DNA of 64,000 nucleotides from an uncultured Clostridia bacterium (GCA_947644595.1 CANSAE010000002.1:62001-126000), one strand, 5' to 3'. Shown: positions 1 to 8,746, counted from the first letter of the stretch. Notes: a model not told the origin generated them from the letters alone. Numbers and translations are program-made.

Positions 1-2
1 AG

Positions 3-773
3 AAGGACCACGGCTCGGACCTTGCCAACATTGAGACCTCCGCTGTGAAGAACAAAAACGGCGATTACGTGGTCAACGGCGGCAAGATCTATATTTCCAA
101 CGGCATGGTGGCCGACCTGGCCATCGTGGCGGTGCGCACCGACCCCAAGGCTGAAAAGCCCCACAAAGGTATCAGCCTGCTCCTCATGCCCACCGACGCT
201 CCGGGCTTTGAGCGCCGTCTGCTCAACAAGATCGGCCTGAAATCCCAGGATACCTCCGAGTACATCTTCAACAACGTCGTCGTCCCCAAGGAAAACCTGT
301 TGGGCGAGGAGAACCGCGGCTTCTATTACCTGATGGAGCACCTCCAGAAAGAGCGCCTCATGGGCTCCTGGGGCACCCTGGGCATGGCGGAATACGCCTT
401 TGAGCTGGCCGTACAGCGGGCCAAGGAGCGCAAGGTGGCCGGCCAGCTCCTGGGCTCTTACCAGCACTGGCAGTATGAGCTGGCCAAGGCCGCCATTGAG
501 CTGGACCAGGCCAGAAGCTACGTGGAGCACCTGACCATGCTGTACATGGCCGGCGAGAACATCTCCACCCAGGTGTCCATCGCCAAGTACGCCACCGCCG
601 AGCTGTCCTTCAAGGTCTCCGACCTGGGCGTGCAGATCTGGGGCGGCGAAGGCATCCTGCGGGATAACGCCATTGCCCGCCAGTTCGTGGACACCCGGCA
701 TTACCGCCTGATGGCCGGCACCTCCGAGGTGCAGCTGGGCATCGTGGCCAAGGCCTTGGGCCTGGGCAAGTAA
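3..773 (+). CDS. Acyl-CoA dehydrogenase, N-terminus cut by window edge
   Basis: FAD enzyme that oxidises acyl-CoA to enoyl-CoA, or runs in reverse in reductive anaerobic pathways. The reading frame is already open at base 3 (KDHGSDLANIETS), so about 125 N-terminal residues lie outside the window. The visible 256 residues hold the middle beta domain (VVNGGKIYISNG) and the C-terminal helical domain ending in MAGTSEVQLG. In medium- and short-chain enzymes the catalytic Glu sits in a YEGTS motif. Here that position is Ala (AGTS), as in isovaleryl/long-chain types where the Glu comes from an earlier helix, so this is not evidence of inactivity. It is the first visible gene of a co-directional run with three CoA-transferases. 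Family is sure; substrate is not visible. Confidence 0.9.
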   Translation, partial: KDHGSDLANIETSAVKNKNGDYVVNGGKIYISNGMVADLAIVAVRTDPKAEKPHKGISLLLMPTDAPGFERRLLNKIGLKSQDTSEYIFNNVVVPKENLLGEENRGFYYLMEHLQKERLMGSWGTLGMAEYAFELAVQRAKERKVAGQLLGSYQHWQYELAKAAIELDQARSYVEHLTMLYMAGENISTQVSIAKYATAELSFKVSDLGVQIWGGEGILRDNAIARQFVDTRHYRLMAGTSEVQLGIVAKALGLGK

Positions 774-782
774 GAACAAACA

Positions 783-810
783 GGGACCGCCGGACCGCTT
801 CGGCGGTCCC
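783..810 (+). other. Intercistronic hairpin
   Basis: GGGACCGCCG (783-792) pairs perfectly with CGGCGGTCCC (801-810) around an 8-base loop. There is no T-run after it, so it is more likely an mRNA-stability or processing hairpin between the dehydrogenase and the first CoA-transferase than a terminator. Confidence 0.5.
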
Positions 811-831
811 GGAAAGAAAGGAGGATCAACC

Positions 832-2013
832 ATGGCACTGCCATTGGAAGGCATCAGAGTTCTGGACCTGAGCACCATGCTGCCGGGACCGTTCTGCACC
901 ATGATCCTGGCGGACTTCGGCGCGGAGGTCATCAAGGTGGAGGCGGTGAAGGGCGGCGACCTGTTCCGCGGCGGGGTCCCGAAGATCGGCAATACCGGCG
1001 GAGCCTTTTTCCAGGTCAACCGCAATAAAAAGAGCATCACACTGAACCTGAAGGCCAAGGAAGGGAAAGAAATTTTCTATAAACTGGTGAAGGACGCAGA
1101 CGTGGTCATTGAGCAGTACCGCCCCGGCGTGGTGAAGAAGCTGGGCGTGGATTACGAGACGGTGCGGAAGATCAATCCCCAAATCGTCTACTGCTCCCTG
1201 TCTGGCTACGGCCAGACAGGCCCCTATCAACAGCTGTCCGGCCATGACCTGAACTACATCAGCTACGCCGGCATCCTGGGCCTCACCGCCCGTAAGGGCC
1301 AGGCCCCCACCATCCCCGGTGTGCAGATCGCAGATATCGGCGGCGGCGCGCTGTACGCGGCCATCGGCATTTTGATCGCGCTCATGGGCGTGAAGCAAAA
1401 TGGCGTGGGTCAGTATGTGGACACCTCCATGATGGACGGTGCCATTTCCTGGCTGCCGGTGCTGGCCAACGACTATTTTGTTAACGGCAAGTCCCCCCAA
1501 GTAGGGGAGAACATCCTCAACGGCCAGAACGCCTGCTATGAGGTCTACGAGACTGCCGACGGCCGGTACATCAGTATCGGCGCCATCGAGCCCCACCTAT
1601 GGGCCAATTTCTGCGACAAGATCGGCCGGGAGGACTACAAAGCCTGGCAGCGAGACCTGACCAAGCAGGACGTGATGTTCACCGAGCTTCGGGCGCTGTT
1701 CAAAACCAGGACCCAGGCGGAATGGATCAAATTTTTAGACGGCGTGGACTGCTGCTGGGCCCCAGTGAAGGACCTGGAAGAGGTCTTTGCCGACCCCCAT
1801 GCCATCGCCCGGGAAATGGTCTTTGAAATGGAGGACCCCCAGGGGGTCTACGGTACGGTCAAGGAGATCGGCTCTGCCATCAAACTGAGCGGGACCCCGG
1901 CCCGCCGGGACCTGTTCCCGCCCCGGAAGGGTGAGCACAACGCCGAATATCTCAAGCAGATCGGCTATACCGACGCCGACATTGCGACATTCGCGGAGCA
2001 AGGCGTCATCTGA
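832..2013 (+). CDS. Family III (CaiB/BaiF) acyl-CoA transferase, copy 1
   Basis: Moves CoA between carboxylic acids. The 393 residues match the usual family length. The N-terminus has the family signature (LEGIRVLDLSTMLPGPFCTMILADFGAEVIKVE). Asp168, in QIADIGGG, is at the position of the catalytic aspartate that forms the aspartyl-CoA anhydride (Asp169 in formyl-CoA transferase). ATG 832 is preceded by AAAGGAGG at good spacing. It is the first of three consecutive, mutually divergent family III transferases, which suggests either different substrates or a hetero-oligomeric enzyme (inference). The acid substrate cannot be read from the sequence. Confidence 0.9.
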   Translation: MALPLEGIRVLDLSTMLPGPFCTMILADFGAEVIKVEAVKGGDLFRGGVPKIGNTGGAFFQVNRNKKSITLNLKAKEGKEIFYKLVKDADVVIEQYRPGVVKKLGVDYETVRKINPQIVYCSLSGYGQTGPYQQLSGHDLNYISYAGILGLTARKGQAPTIPGVQIADIGGGALYAAIGILIALMGVKQNGVGQYVDTSMMDGAISWLPVLANDYFVNGKSPQVGENILNGQNACYEVYETADGRYISIGAIEPHLWANFCDKIGREDYKAWQRDLTKQDVMFTELRALFKTRTQAEWIKFLDGVDCCWAPVKDLEEVFADPHAIAREMVFEMEDPQGVYGTVKEIGSAIKLSGTPARRDLFPPRKGEHNAEYLKQIGYTDADIATFAEQGVI

Positions 2014-2057
2014 CCTGTGTGCAAATAAAAATTTTTTGATAAAGGAGACGAAAATTT

Positions 2058-3281
2058 ATGAAAATGCTGGAAGGCATCAAAGTTCTGGACTTCACCACTA
2101 ATGCGTCCGGCCCCAAGGTCGGCACCTACTTCGCGGACTACGGCGCGGAAGTCATCAAGGTCGAGGTCCCCGGCGGGGAGGGCGGCAGAAAGTTCAAATA
2201 TTACTGCAATGGCATCTCCTCCTACGCCTGCGGCAAGGACCGGGGCAAGAAGTGCATCGAGATGAAACTCAGCGACCCCGACGCTCAGCGCATCCTGCTG
2301 GATGTCATCAAGAACGTGGACATCGTTCTGTCCTCCAATACCCCTGGCTTCCTGGAGAAGTTCGGCCTGGGCTATGAGGATATGAAGAAGGTCAACCCCG
2401 AGATCGTCTACGGCGCCCTGACTCCCTTCGGCTACAAGCCCAACAAGTACAGCAGCAAGCCCTCCTATGACATCTGCGCGGTCGCCATGTCTGGCCTGAA
2501 CGACCAGACCGGCTTCCCCGACGGCCCCCCGACCCGCATCGGCGCGGTCATCGGCGATATGATCGGTGCGGAAGGCTTCTTCGGAGCCGTGATGCTGGCC
2601 CTGTTCCACAAGTTCCGCACCGGCGAAGGGCAGTTCGTGGACTTCTCCCTGGTCCGCAACCTGGTACACATCAATGACACCCTGCAAAATCAGAACCAGG
2701 CCGGCCTGGTCCAGTCCCGCAGCGGCAACCACAACGCCAACATGAGCCCCTACGGCATCTACAGCGGCAAGACCATGTCCTTTGTCATCGGTGCCGTGGC
2801 CCCCAGCACCTGGAACCCCCTGTGCGACTGCATGGGCCGCCCCGAGCTCAAGACCGACGAGGACTTCGGCACCCTGCCCGCCCGCGCCAAGAACCATGAG
2901 AAGGTGGAGCAGATCATCACCGACTGGCTCATGACCTTTGACGACACTAAGGACGCCTACGACATGCTGGAAAAGGCCGGCGTGGCCGTGGCGCCCGTTC
3001 TCACCGCCCGGGAAGTCTGGGAGGACGAGGAATACAACCGCCTGGGCTGGTTCCAGGATTACCCCATGTACCCCGAGTGGGAAGGCCACGACGATATCGC
3101 GGCCAACCGCCACTGCTCGTACTTTGCGGATTTCTCCACCATCGACGAGAATCCCGAGAACCGTCCCATGCAAATTGCTCACCGCATCGGCGAGGACAAC
3201 TACGAGGTCCTGGCTTCCTGGGGCATCGGCCGGGAAGAGGCCAAAAAGCTCCTGGAGAAGTGGGGCGCTACCAACATCTGA
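2058..3281 (+). CDS. Family III (CaiB/BaiF) acyl-CoA transferase, copy 2
   Basis: A 407-residue CoA-transferase of the same fold as its upstream neighbour but clearly a different subfamily. It opens with LEGIKVLDFTTNASGPKVGT, carries the ADYGAEVIKVE signature, and has Asp167 (GAVIGDMIGAEG) at the catalytic position. A ribosome-binding site (AAAGGAGA) precedes ATG 2058, and the gap from copy 1 is 44 bp, consistent with one transcript. Its product could process a different acid or partner with a neighbouring transferase; neither is demonstrable from sequence. Confidence 0.88.
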   Translation: MKMLEGIKVLDFTTNASGPKVGTYFADYGAEVIKVEVPGGEGGRKFKYYCNGISSYACGKDRGKKCIEMKLSDPDAQRILLDVIKNVDIVLSSNTPGFLEKFGLGYEDMKKVNPEIVYGALTPFGYKPNKYSSKPSYDICAVAMSGLNDQTGFPDGPPTRIGAVIGDMIGAEGFFGAVMLALFHKFRTGEGQFVDFSLVRNLVHINDTLQNQNQAGLVQSRSGNHNANMSPYGIYSGKTMSFVIGAVAPSTWNPLCDCMGRPELKTDEDFGTLPARAKNHEKVEQIITDWLMTFDDTKDAYDMLEKAGVAVAPVLTAREVWEDEEYNRLGWFQDYPMYPEWEGHDDIAANRHCSYFADFSTIDENPENRPMQIAHRIGEDNYEVLASWGIGREEAKKLLEKWGATNI

Positions 3282-3324
3282 GTTTCAGGGCCCCCGGGAC
3301 AAAGCGCGTCAGCACCGAAAAGAA

Positions 3325-3356
3325 CAACAGGATACTGCCTTGGCAGTATCCTGTTG
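3325..3356 (+). other. Perfect 15-bp inverted repeat between CoA-transferases 2 and 3
   Basis: CAACAGGATACTGCC (3325-3339) is followed after two bases by its exact complement (3342-3356). No T-run follows, so it is probably a transcript-processing or attenuation hairpin inside the operon. Confidence 0.5.
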
Positions 3357-3386
3357 CGCTCTGAAATGAGAAGAAGGAGAACAGCT

Positions 3387-4643
3387 ATGAAGGAACGGAA
3401 ATTTCTCATCCCAGAATTTGGCCCTTTTGCGGGAATGCGCGTGATCGGGACGGGGTCCCTGATTGCCATGCCCTTCGCGGCCAGTATGCTCGCGGAGTTC
3501 GGCGCGGAGGTCATCCAAATTGAGCGCCCCGGCTCCGGGGACCATTTCCGTGCCTTCCCGCCGGTGCGGAAGAACGAGCACGGCACCATCGGCGCCACCT
3601 GGGTACAGGATGCCCGCAACCGCCTGTCCATGACCCTGGAGCTGAATTTAAACGACCCGGATGTAAAGGAGATTTTCCTGGGCCTGATCCGGGAGAGCGA
3701 TGTATACATTGAAAACATGGTCTGGATCGACAAGTTGGGCATCTACGACGAGGAGCTGCTCCGGGTGAACCCCCGGCTGGTCATCGTCCACGTCTCCGGC
3801 TTCGGCCGGAAGGAGTTCGGCGGCGTGCCGGAGATCTGCGGCCGGGCCTCCTACGATATGATCGGCCAATGCTTTTCCGGCTTCGCGCTGTATAACGGCT
3901 TCCCAGACCGCCCGCCCGTCATCGTCAAGCCGTCCCTGAACGATTACATCACCGCCCTGTTCGCCCTGTTTGGCGTGGTGGCGGCCTATACTGCGGCCCA
4001 GAAGACGGGCAAGGGCCAGGTGGTGGACATTTCACAGTTTGAAAGCCAGGCCAAGATCATGCGGGATACCTTCACCCGGGAAGCCATGGGCCTGCCCTGC
4101 TTCACCCGCAGCGGGTCCAAGGCGGAGGGCTTCCAGCCCTGGGACCTGTTCGAGAGCCGGGACGGCATCTACGTGGGCATCGGGGCTTTTGGGCCCAATG
4201 TCTTTGACCGCTTTGTGGAGGCCCTGGGCCTGGACCGGGAGAAATATACCCACGCTGCGGTGTCCAGCGGGAAAGCGACCGTGGAATCTCCCCTGGGCAG
4301 GGCGTTCGATGCCGAGGTGCGCACCTGGTGCAAGGCCCGCACGGCCGATGAAATTGAGGCGCACCTGTGCGCCGCCAGGGTGCCATGCTCCCGGGTGAAC
4401 GACCCGGCGGCGTGCATGGCCCACCCCCAATTCCTGCTGCGGGATGACTTCGTCCGCTACGAGGACCAAACCATCAAGGAAGAGATCACTGCCTTCGGCG
4501 TTTACCCCAAACTGAGCGGGACGCCCGGCCGCATCTGGCGGGGTGCGCCGGCCCTGGGACAGGATACCGAAGCGGTTTTAAAACAAATATTAGGTTACGA
4601 CGATACAGAGATCGCCGGATTCAAACGCAGGAACATCATATGA
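3387..4643 (+). CDS. CaiB-like family III CoA-transferase, copy 3
   Basis: A 418-residue CoA-transferase that is closest, by eye, to L-carnitine CoA-transferase CaiB. It shares a start of the type IPEFGPFAGMRVI, the LVIVHVSGFG stretch, the YDMIGQCFSGF segment and a C-terminal GRIWRGAPALGQDTEAVL that parallels CaiB's IWRGMPSHGMDT. Asp186 is at the catalytic position (KPSLNDYITA). ATG 3387 was chosen over an upstream in-frame ATG because AAGAAGGAG precedes it at normal spacing. The next gene is CaiE-like, so a carnitine/betaine-type or other short-acid CoA cycle is possible (inference). It is not proof of carnitine use, because the rest of a cai operon is not seen. Confidence 0.85.
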   Translation: MKERKFLIPEFGPFAGMRVIGTGSLIAMPFAASMLAEFGAEVIQIERPGSGDHFRAFPPVRKNEHGTIGATWVQDARNRLSMTLELNLNDPDVKEIFLGLIRESDVYIENMVWIDKLGIYDEELLRVNPRLVIVHVSGFGRKEFGGVPEICGRASYDMIGQCFSGFALYNGFPDRPPVIVKPSLNDYITALFALFGVVAAYTAAQKTGKGQVVDISQFESQAKIMRDTFTREAMGLPCFTRSGSKAEGFQPWDLFESRDGIYVGIGAFGPNVFDRFVEALGLDREKYTHAAVSSGKATVESPLGRAFDAEVRTWCKARTADEIEAHLCAARVPCSRVNDPAACMAHPQFLLRDDFVRYEDQTIKEEITAFGVYPKLSGTPGRIWRGAPALGQDTEAVLKQILGYDDTEIAGFKRRNII

Positions 4644-4665
4644 AACCGGTCAGAGGGAGGGCAGC

Positions 4666-5211
4666 ATGATCTATACATTCAACGGCAAACGCCCCACCAT
4701 TGCGCCCAGTGCGTACATTGCCCCCGGCGCAGTCATCATTGGGGATGTGACCATCGGGGCGGACTGCTTCATTGGCCCCTGCGCCGTTTTGCGCGGAGAC
4801 ACCAATTCCATCGTCATTGAGGCCGAAACTGCCATTGAGGACGGCGTGATCGTCCACGTCGGCGGTGCGGGGGCCTCCTGCCATATTGGCCGGAACGTGA
4901 CCGTGGGCCACGGCGCCATTGTCCATTGCGGCCGCCTCCATGACCACGCCAGCGTGGGCATGGGCGCAGTGCTGAGCCTGTACAGCGAAGTGGGCGCATA
5001 CGCGGTGGTGGCGGAAGGCGCTGTGGTGAAAAAAGGGCAGATCGTCCCGGAACGGGTCGTAGTCGGCGGTACGCCGGCGAAAATCCTGAGGGCGCTGGAG
5101 GAAAAGGACCTGGAATTCTGGCGCAGATCCAACGAGACATACCTTGCCCTGGCCAGACAATATAACACCCCCGGTCTGTTTGCGGAAGCGGACCGGAGAG
5201 CATGTGAGTAA
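4666..5211 (+). CDS. CaiE/PaaY-type gamma-carbonic-anhydrase-fold protein
   Basis: A 181-residue left-handed beta-helix (hexapeptide-repeat) protein. Repeats of the type IAPGAVIIGDVTIGADCFIG run through the first 150 residues, followed by a C-terminal helix. The order resembles CaiE and PaaY, which sit in carnitine and phenylacetate operons. PaaY is known to act as a hydrolase or thioesterase on dead-end CoA adducts, while CaiE is implicated in cofactor supply for carnitine enzymes. Histidines in VHVGG, VGHGAIVH and similar positions could bind metal as in gamma carbonic anhydrases. The gap from the CaiB-like gene is 22 bp and to the next gene 21 bp, so it belongs to this operon. The exact reaction is unknown. 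Confidence 0.8.
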   Translation: MIYTFNGKRPTIAPSAYIAPGAVIIGDVTIGADCFIGPCAVLRGDTNSIVIEAETAIEDGVIVHVGGAGASCHIGRNVTVGHGAIVHCGRLHDHASVGMGAVLSLYSEVGAYAVVAEGAVVKKGQIVPERVVVGGTPAKILRALEEKDLEFWRRSNETYLALARQYNTPGLFAEADRRACE

Positions 5212-5232
5212 CTAGCACACGGAGGACAGAAT

Positions 5233-7200
5233 ATGAAATATGAGAAACTTTTTACGCCGGGAAAGATCGGCAAACTGGAAGTACGCAACCGCATCGTCAT
5301 GGAGCCCCACCAAACGGGCCTGACGGGTCTGGGCAAGGAAGGCGGTGTGGTCACAGAGGAGTACCTGGCCTATTACTGCCGCCGGAGCGAGGGCGGCGTG
5401 GGCCTGATCATCACAGAGCTGGCCTGCGTGGACAGCATCACCGGCCTGCAGAGTAAAAAGACCATCCGTGCGGATGCGGACTACAGCATCGCAGAGTTCC
5501 AAAAGCTGGCAGACGCGATCCATCCCGGCGGCGCCAAATGCTTTGTGCAGATCAACCACCCGGGCAGCGAAGCCAACAATGACCTGGTGGCCCGGGCCAA
5601 TTTCGTGTCCGCCGGCAAGATCATTTCCAAGCGCACCGGACTGATGACCCGTCCCCTCACCGTGAAGGAAATCCATGAGATCGCGGACAAATACGGTCAG
5701 GCGGCCTACCGCATCCAACAGGGCGGGCTGGACGGCGTGGCCATCCATGGCGCGCACCACTATCTGATCCATCAGTTTTTGTCCCCGGACCTGAACAAGC
5801 GCACCGACGAATACGGCGGTACCCTGGAAAACAGAGCACGGTTTTTAAAAGAAGTGCTCTCCGCCATCCGCAAATACTGCGGCCCGGATTTCCCCATCAT
5901 GCTGCGCCTGTCGGCGGAAGAATACACGGGCAAATATGGCCAGCACATGGACGAGACCTTGGCGGTGTGCCGCATGTGTCAGGACTGGGGCGTGGATCTG
6001 CTGGACATCTCTGCCTCCGGTTCCCGGTCCCACGGCAGCCAGTCCGTGGAGCCGCCGTCCTTTGACCCCGGCTGGCGCAAGCATCTGGCCAAGGCGGCCA
6101 AACAGGTGGTGAACATCCCGGTCTGCACCGTCACGGTGATCCGGGAGCCCGCCTTTGCCGAGCAGCTTTTGGAAGACGGGATCACCGATTTTGTCGGCAG
6201 CGCCCGGGCCCATCTGGCGGACCCGGACTGGGCCAACAAGGCCCGGGACTGCCGGGACGGGGATATCACCCGCTGCATCAGCTGCATGCGCTGCTACGAA
6301 GCCATCCACGATGCCGGCGCGGTACGCTGCTCCGTGAATCCCCGGGCGGGCTATGAGACCACCCCGGAGGCGTTGCGCAGAACCGGTGCCCGGCGGAAGG
6401 TGGCGGTCATCGGCGGCGGCCCGGCGGGCATGGAAGCGGCCTGGGTCCTGGGTGCCCGGGACTTTGACGTGACCCTGTACGAAAAGCAGCCCTACCTGGG
6501 CGGACAGGTCTATCTGGGCAGCCGCTCCACCTCCAAGCACAAAAACGCCTGGCTCATCGAGACCCTGGAACGCCGGATGCTGGCAAACGGCGTGCGGGTG
6601 AACAAGGCCTACACTCCGGATATCGAGGAGCTGAAAGCGGAACACTACTACGCCATCATCGACGCCTCCGGCGCCGTGCCCCTCATCCCCAAATTCATCG
6701 AGGGCGCGGACAAATCGAAGCTCATCTGCACTCCGCCGGAGATCCTGCGGGGAGAAAAGGACTTCAACGGCAAGACCATCGTGGTCATCGGCTCCGGCTT
6801 CACTGGCCTGGAGACGGCGGAGCTGCTTTCCGAGCGTAGCAAGGGCAACGCGGTGTGCGTGGTGGAGATGGCGAAGTACATCGCCCCCGACGGCAACGGC
6901 TCCCTGCGCAACGACATTGTGGACGTGCTGGACCGGAACCAGGTGATGTTCCTGCTCAACCGCAAGTGCAAGAAGATCGATGACAAAGGTGTTTACCTGG
7001 AAAATACAAACACAGGGGAAGAATTCTTCCTCCCCTGTGATGTGGTGGTCATGTCCATCGGCGTGCGGTCGGCGAATCCGTTTTCCGGCGCGCTGGAACA
7101 GAATTTTGACCGGGTCATCCGCATCGGCGACGAGCACGAACCTGCCCGGATCCGGGAGGCGGTGCGCTCCGGTTATGAGGCCGGCGTTCAGCTGGACTGA
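5233..7200 (+). CDS. 2,4-Dienoyl-CoA reductase / BaiCD / enoate reductase-like flavoenzyme
   Basis: A 655-residue multi-cofactor oxidoreductase. Residues 1-340 form an Old-Yellow-Enzyme FMN barrel (HGAHHYLIHQFLSP near residues 175-190). A cysteine cluster at about 346-365 (CISCMRC, then C after 11 residues) should hold a 4Fe-4S cluster. Then come two Rossmann motifs, VAVIGGGPAGMEAA near 390 (FAD) and VVIGSGFTGLE near 516 (NAD(P)H). The family reduces conjugated double bonds of CoA thioesters or free acids. The clustering with CoA-transferases and an acyl-CoA dehydrogenase fits reductive metabolism of an unsaturated acid. The cluster spacing here is CX2CX2CX11C, while FadH is recalled as CX2CX3CX11C. 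Its last 13 bases overlap the convergent rpoN. Confidence 0.88.
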   Translation: MKYEKLFTPGKIGKLEVRNRIVMEPHQTGLTGLGKEGGVVTEEYLAYYCRRSEGGVGLIITELACVDSITGLQSKKTIRADADYSIAEFQKLADAIHPGGAKCFVQINHPGSEANNDLVARANFVSAGKIISKRTGLMTRPLTVKEIHEIADKYGQAAYRIQQGGLDGVAIHGAHHYLIHQFLSPDLNKRTDEYGGTLENRARFLKEVLSAIRKYCGPDFPIMLRLSAEEYTGKYGQHMDETLAVCRMCQDWGVDLLDISASGSRSHGSQSVEPPSFDPGWRKHLAKAAKQVVNIPVCTVTVIREPAFAEQLLEDGITDFVGSARAHLADPDWANKARDCRDGDITRCISCMRCYEAIHDAGAVRCSVNPRAGYETTPEALRRTGARRKVAVIGGGPAGMEAAWVLGARDFDVTLYEKQPYLGGQVYLGSRSTSKHKNAWLIETLERRMLANGVRVNKAYTPDIEELKAEHYYAIIDASGAVPLIPKFIEGADKSKLICTPPEILRGEKDFNGKTIVVIGSGFTGLETAELLSERSKGNAVCVVEMAKYIAPDGNGSLRNDIVDVLDRNQVMFLLNRKCKKIDDKGVYLENTNTGEEFFLPCDVVVMSIGVRSANPFSGALEQNFDRVIRIGDEHEPARIREAVRSGYEAGVQLD

Positions 7201-8501
7201 TTCCGCCCCCGCCGGACGGCGGCGGACGGGATATTCAAACTCTCCCGGTACTTTGCCACGGTGCGCCGGGAGAGCTGCAGTCCTTGGGCCGTCAGCCGTT
7301 CCGCAATGACGCGGTCGCTCAAAGGATCGTCGGGGCTTTCCCCGGCGATCAGTTGTTTTATGGTGTCCAAAGCATCTTGACGGGTGCCGCTGTCCGGCCC
7401 ATTGATCTCCTTGGCGAAGAACGCCGAGAGGGGAAAGGTCCCTCGCCGGCAGGTCAGGTATTTCCCCCGCACGGCCCGGGAGACGGTAGACACGGAAACC
7501 TCCATCTGTTCGGCCAGCTCCGTCATGGTCAGCGACACCGGCGTGTCGGCGGTCCCGCGGAAAAAGTCATACTGCCGCTCCAAGATTCCCTCCACGCAGG
7601 CGCACAGTGTCTCCCGCCGCCGGTCCACGCATTGAATGGCCCACTTGGCCTGGGCGGTCTTGCTGCGGAAGTACGCCTGTTCTTCCGGGGTCAGAGACGG
7701 GTCCTGTGCCATCTTGGTGTAGAACGCATCCACGTTGTAGGAGTGCATATACCGGTCGGCAGGTACCACATGGAACTGTCCCTCCTGCCAGACCAGCTCC
7801 ACATCCGGCAGGACGTGGGGCGCCGTGCCGCTTCCCCCGAAGCCGTTGGACGGCCGGGCTTCCAGCGTCAGAATGAGGGCCTGGGCCTCCAGCACCTGGG
7901 ACTTGGAGACCTTCAGCGCCTTGGCGATGAGGTTCCATTGTCCCCGGGCCAGCGCCTCCAGATGGCCCCGGCAAATTTGGTAAGGCAGCTCATCGGTGAC
8001 GCCCCGGCGGCGCAGTTGGAGGCAAAGCCGTTCGGAGAGGCTCCGTGCGCCCACGCCCGGGGGGTCCATGGACTGAAGCACGGCCACGGCGTTTTCATAC
8101 CGCTGCCGGTCGCCGAAAAACGCCTGCAGATCCCCCGTGTCCGCCGGCAGATAGCCCTGCGCATCCATTTCGCCCAGTAGATACAGTAGCTCCCGGCGCA
8201 TGAGTTCCGGCACATGTGCGGTAACGATCTGCTCCCGTACCTCGCCCTTCAAAGAGCCATCCGCAGCGGCCCTCAGCTCGCCCAGACTCCCTCCGTCATC
8301 CGCGGAATGATTGGCAGATACAGTGTTCCAGGACTGTATCCCGGTCTCTTTGGGCGGATGGATTTCCAGCATGGGATTTTCCAGCGCCAGTTCCTGAAGA
8401 TAGGTGTCCAACTCCTGCGCATCCATCTGCAGCATTTCTATGGCCATGGTCATCTGTTGGTTCATGACCAGCTTTTGTCCCTGTTCCAAATGAATTTTCA
8501 C
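7188..8501 (-). CDS. rpoN: RNA polymerase sigma-54 factor
   Basis: The 437-residue alternative sigma factor recognises -24/-12 promoters and needs an AAA+ activator. The N-terminal region I is Gln-rich (MNQQMTMAIEMLQMDAQELD), followed by the core-binding region, an HTH, and near the C-terminus the diagnostic RpoN box (SRRTVAKYRES). The start is a GTG at 8501, chosen because GGGGGTG precedes it and region I starts immediately after; the open frame further upstream has no sigma-54 character. A TATAAT at 8544-8549 on the minus strand could be the -10 element. tRNA-Leu lies upstream on the same strand. No sigma-54 activator is present in the window. Confidence 0.95.
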   Translation of the reverse strand: MKIHLEQGQKLVMNQQMTMAIEMLQMDAQELDTYLQELALENPMLEIHPPKETGIQSWNTVSANHSADDGGSLGELRAAADGSLKGEVREQIVTAHVPELMRRELLYLLGEMDAQGYLPADTGDLQAFFGDRQRYENAVAVLQSMDPPGVGARSLSERLCLQLRRRGVTDELPYQICRGHLEALARGQWNLIAKALKVSKSQVLEAQALILTLEARPSNGFGGSGTAPHVLPDVELVWQEGQFHVVPADRYMHSYNVDAFYTKMAQDPSLTPEEQAYFRSKTAQAKWAIQCVDRRRETLCACVEGILERQYDFFRGTADTPVSLTMTELAEQMEVSVSTVSRAVRGKYLTCRRGTFPLSAFFAKEINGPDSGTRQDALDTIKQLIAGESPDDPLSDRVIAERLTAQGLQLSRRTVAKYRESLNIPSAAVRRGRNQSS

Positions 8502-8585
8502 ATCCGCACCCCCTTTGCGCCGATTTACCGAAGGATTGTGGATATTATAACATAAAAATCCCAAAAAACAAAGCCCCAACAAATT

Positions 8586-8669
8586 CCGCCTTTTCAAACA
8601 GAAACAAGACAACACAAAGAATTCCGCTGAAAGCGGAATTCCAATGACGGTTTCTGTTTGAAAAGGCGG
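8586..8669. repeat. Nested inverted repeat upstream of rpoN
   Basis: CCGCCTTTTCAAACAGAAAC (8586-8605) and its exact 20-base complement (8650-8669) flank a second 10-bp hairpin, GAATTCCGCT/AGCGGAATTC (8619-8628/8632-8641). The structure could extrude as a cruciform or fold as a long RNA hairpin in the rpoN leader. It resembles a small MITE- or REP-like element. Confidence 0.7.
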
Positions 8670-8689
8670 AGCTGCAGAGAGGAAAAAGC

Positions 8690-8720
8690 AAATTGGCATT
8701 GCGGGAAGCAATGCCAATTT
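8690..8720 (-). terminator. Rho-independent terminator after tRNA-Leu
   Basis: A perfect 13-bp stem (AAATTGGCATTGC 8690-8702 with 8708-8720) has a 5-base loop. Read on the minus strand it is followed by GCTTTTTCC, so it would end the tRNA-Leu transcript before rpoN. Confidence 0.65.
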
Positions 8721-8728
8721 GTGTTGGA

Positions 8729-8744
8729 GCGTCGCAAGCGACGC
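8729..8744. other. Small hairpin abutting the tRNA-Leu 3' end
   Basis: GCGTCG (8729-8734) and CGACGC (8739-8744) enclose CAAG. It lies two bases past the encoded CCA of tRNA-Leu and may help define 3' processing. Confidence 0.35.
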
Positions 8745-8746
8745 CG

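Noticed and set aside
3..773. Loss of the catalytic Glu in the acyl-CoA dehydrogenase as an anomaly
   Set aside because: AGTS in place of EGTS is normal in isovaleryl- and long-chain-type members, where the Glu is in another helix.
1965..3182. Long open frame on the minus strand opposite the second CoA-transferase
   Set aside because: It is the shadow of a GC-rich plus-strand gene. It lacks a ribosome-binding site and domain features, and composition follows the sense gene's third positions.
5845..7137. 430-codon minus frame opposite the enoate-reductase-like gene
   Set aside because: Same shadow effect. The plus frame has clear FMN, Fe-S and Rossmann motifs.
7188..8501. Search for sigma-54 promoters (TGGCAC-N5-TTGC) near rpoN and other genes
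   Set aside because: Only partial matches inside coding regions were seen. Sigma-A promoters explain the operons.
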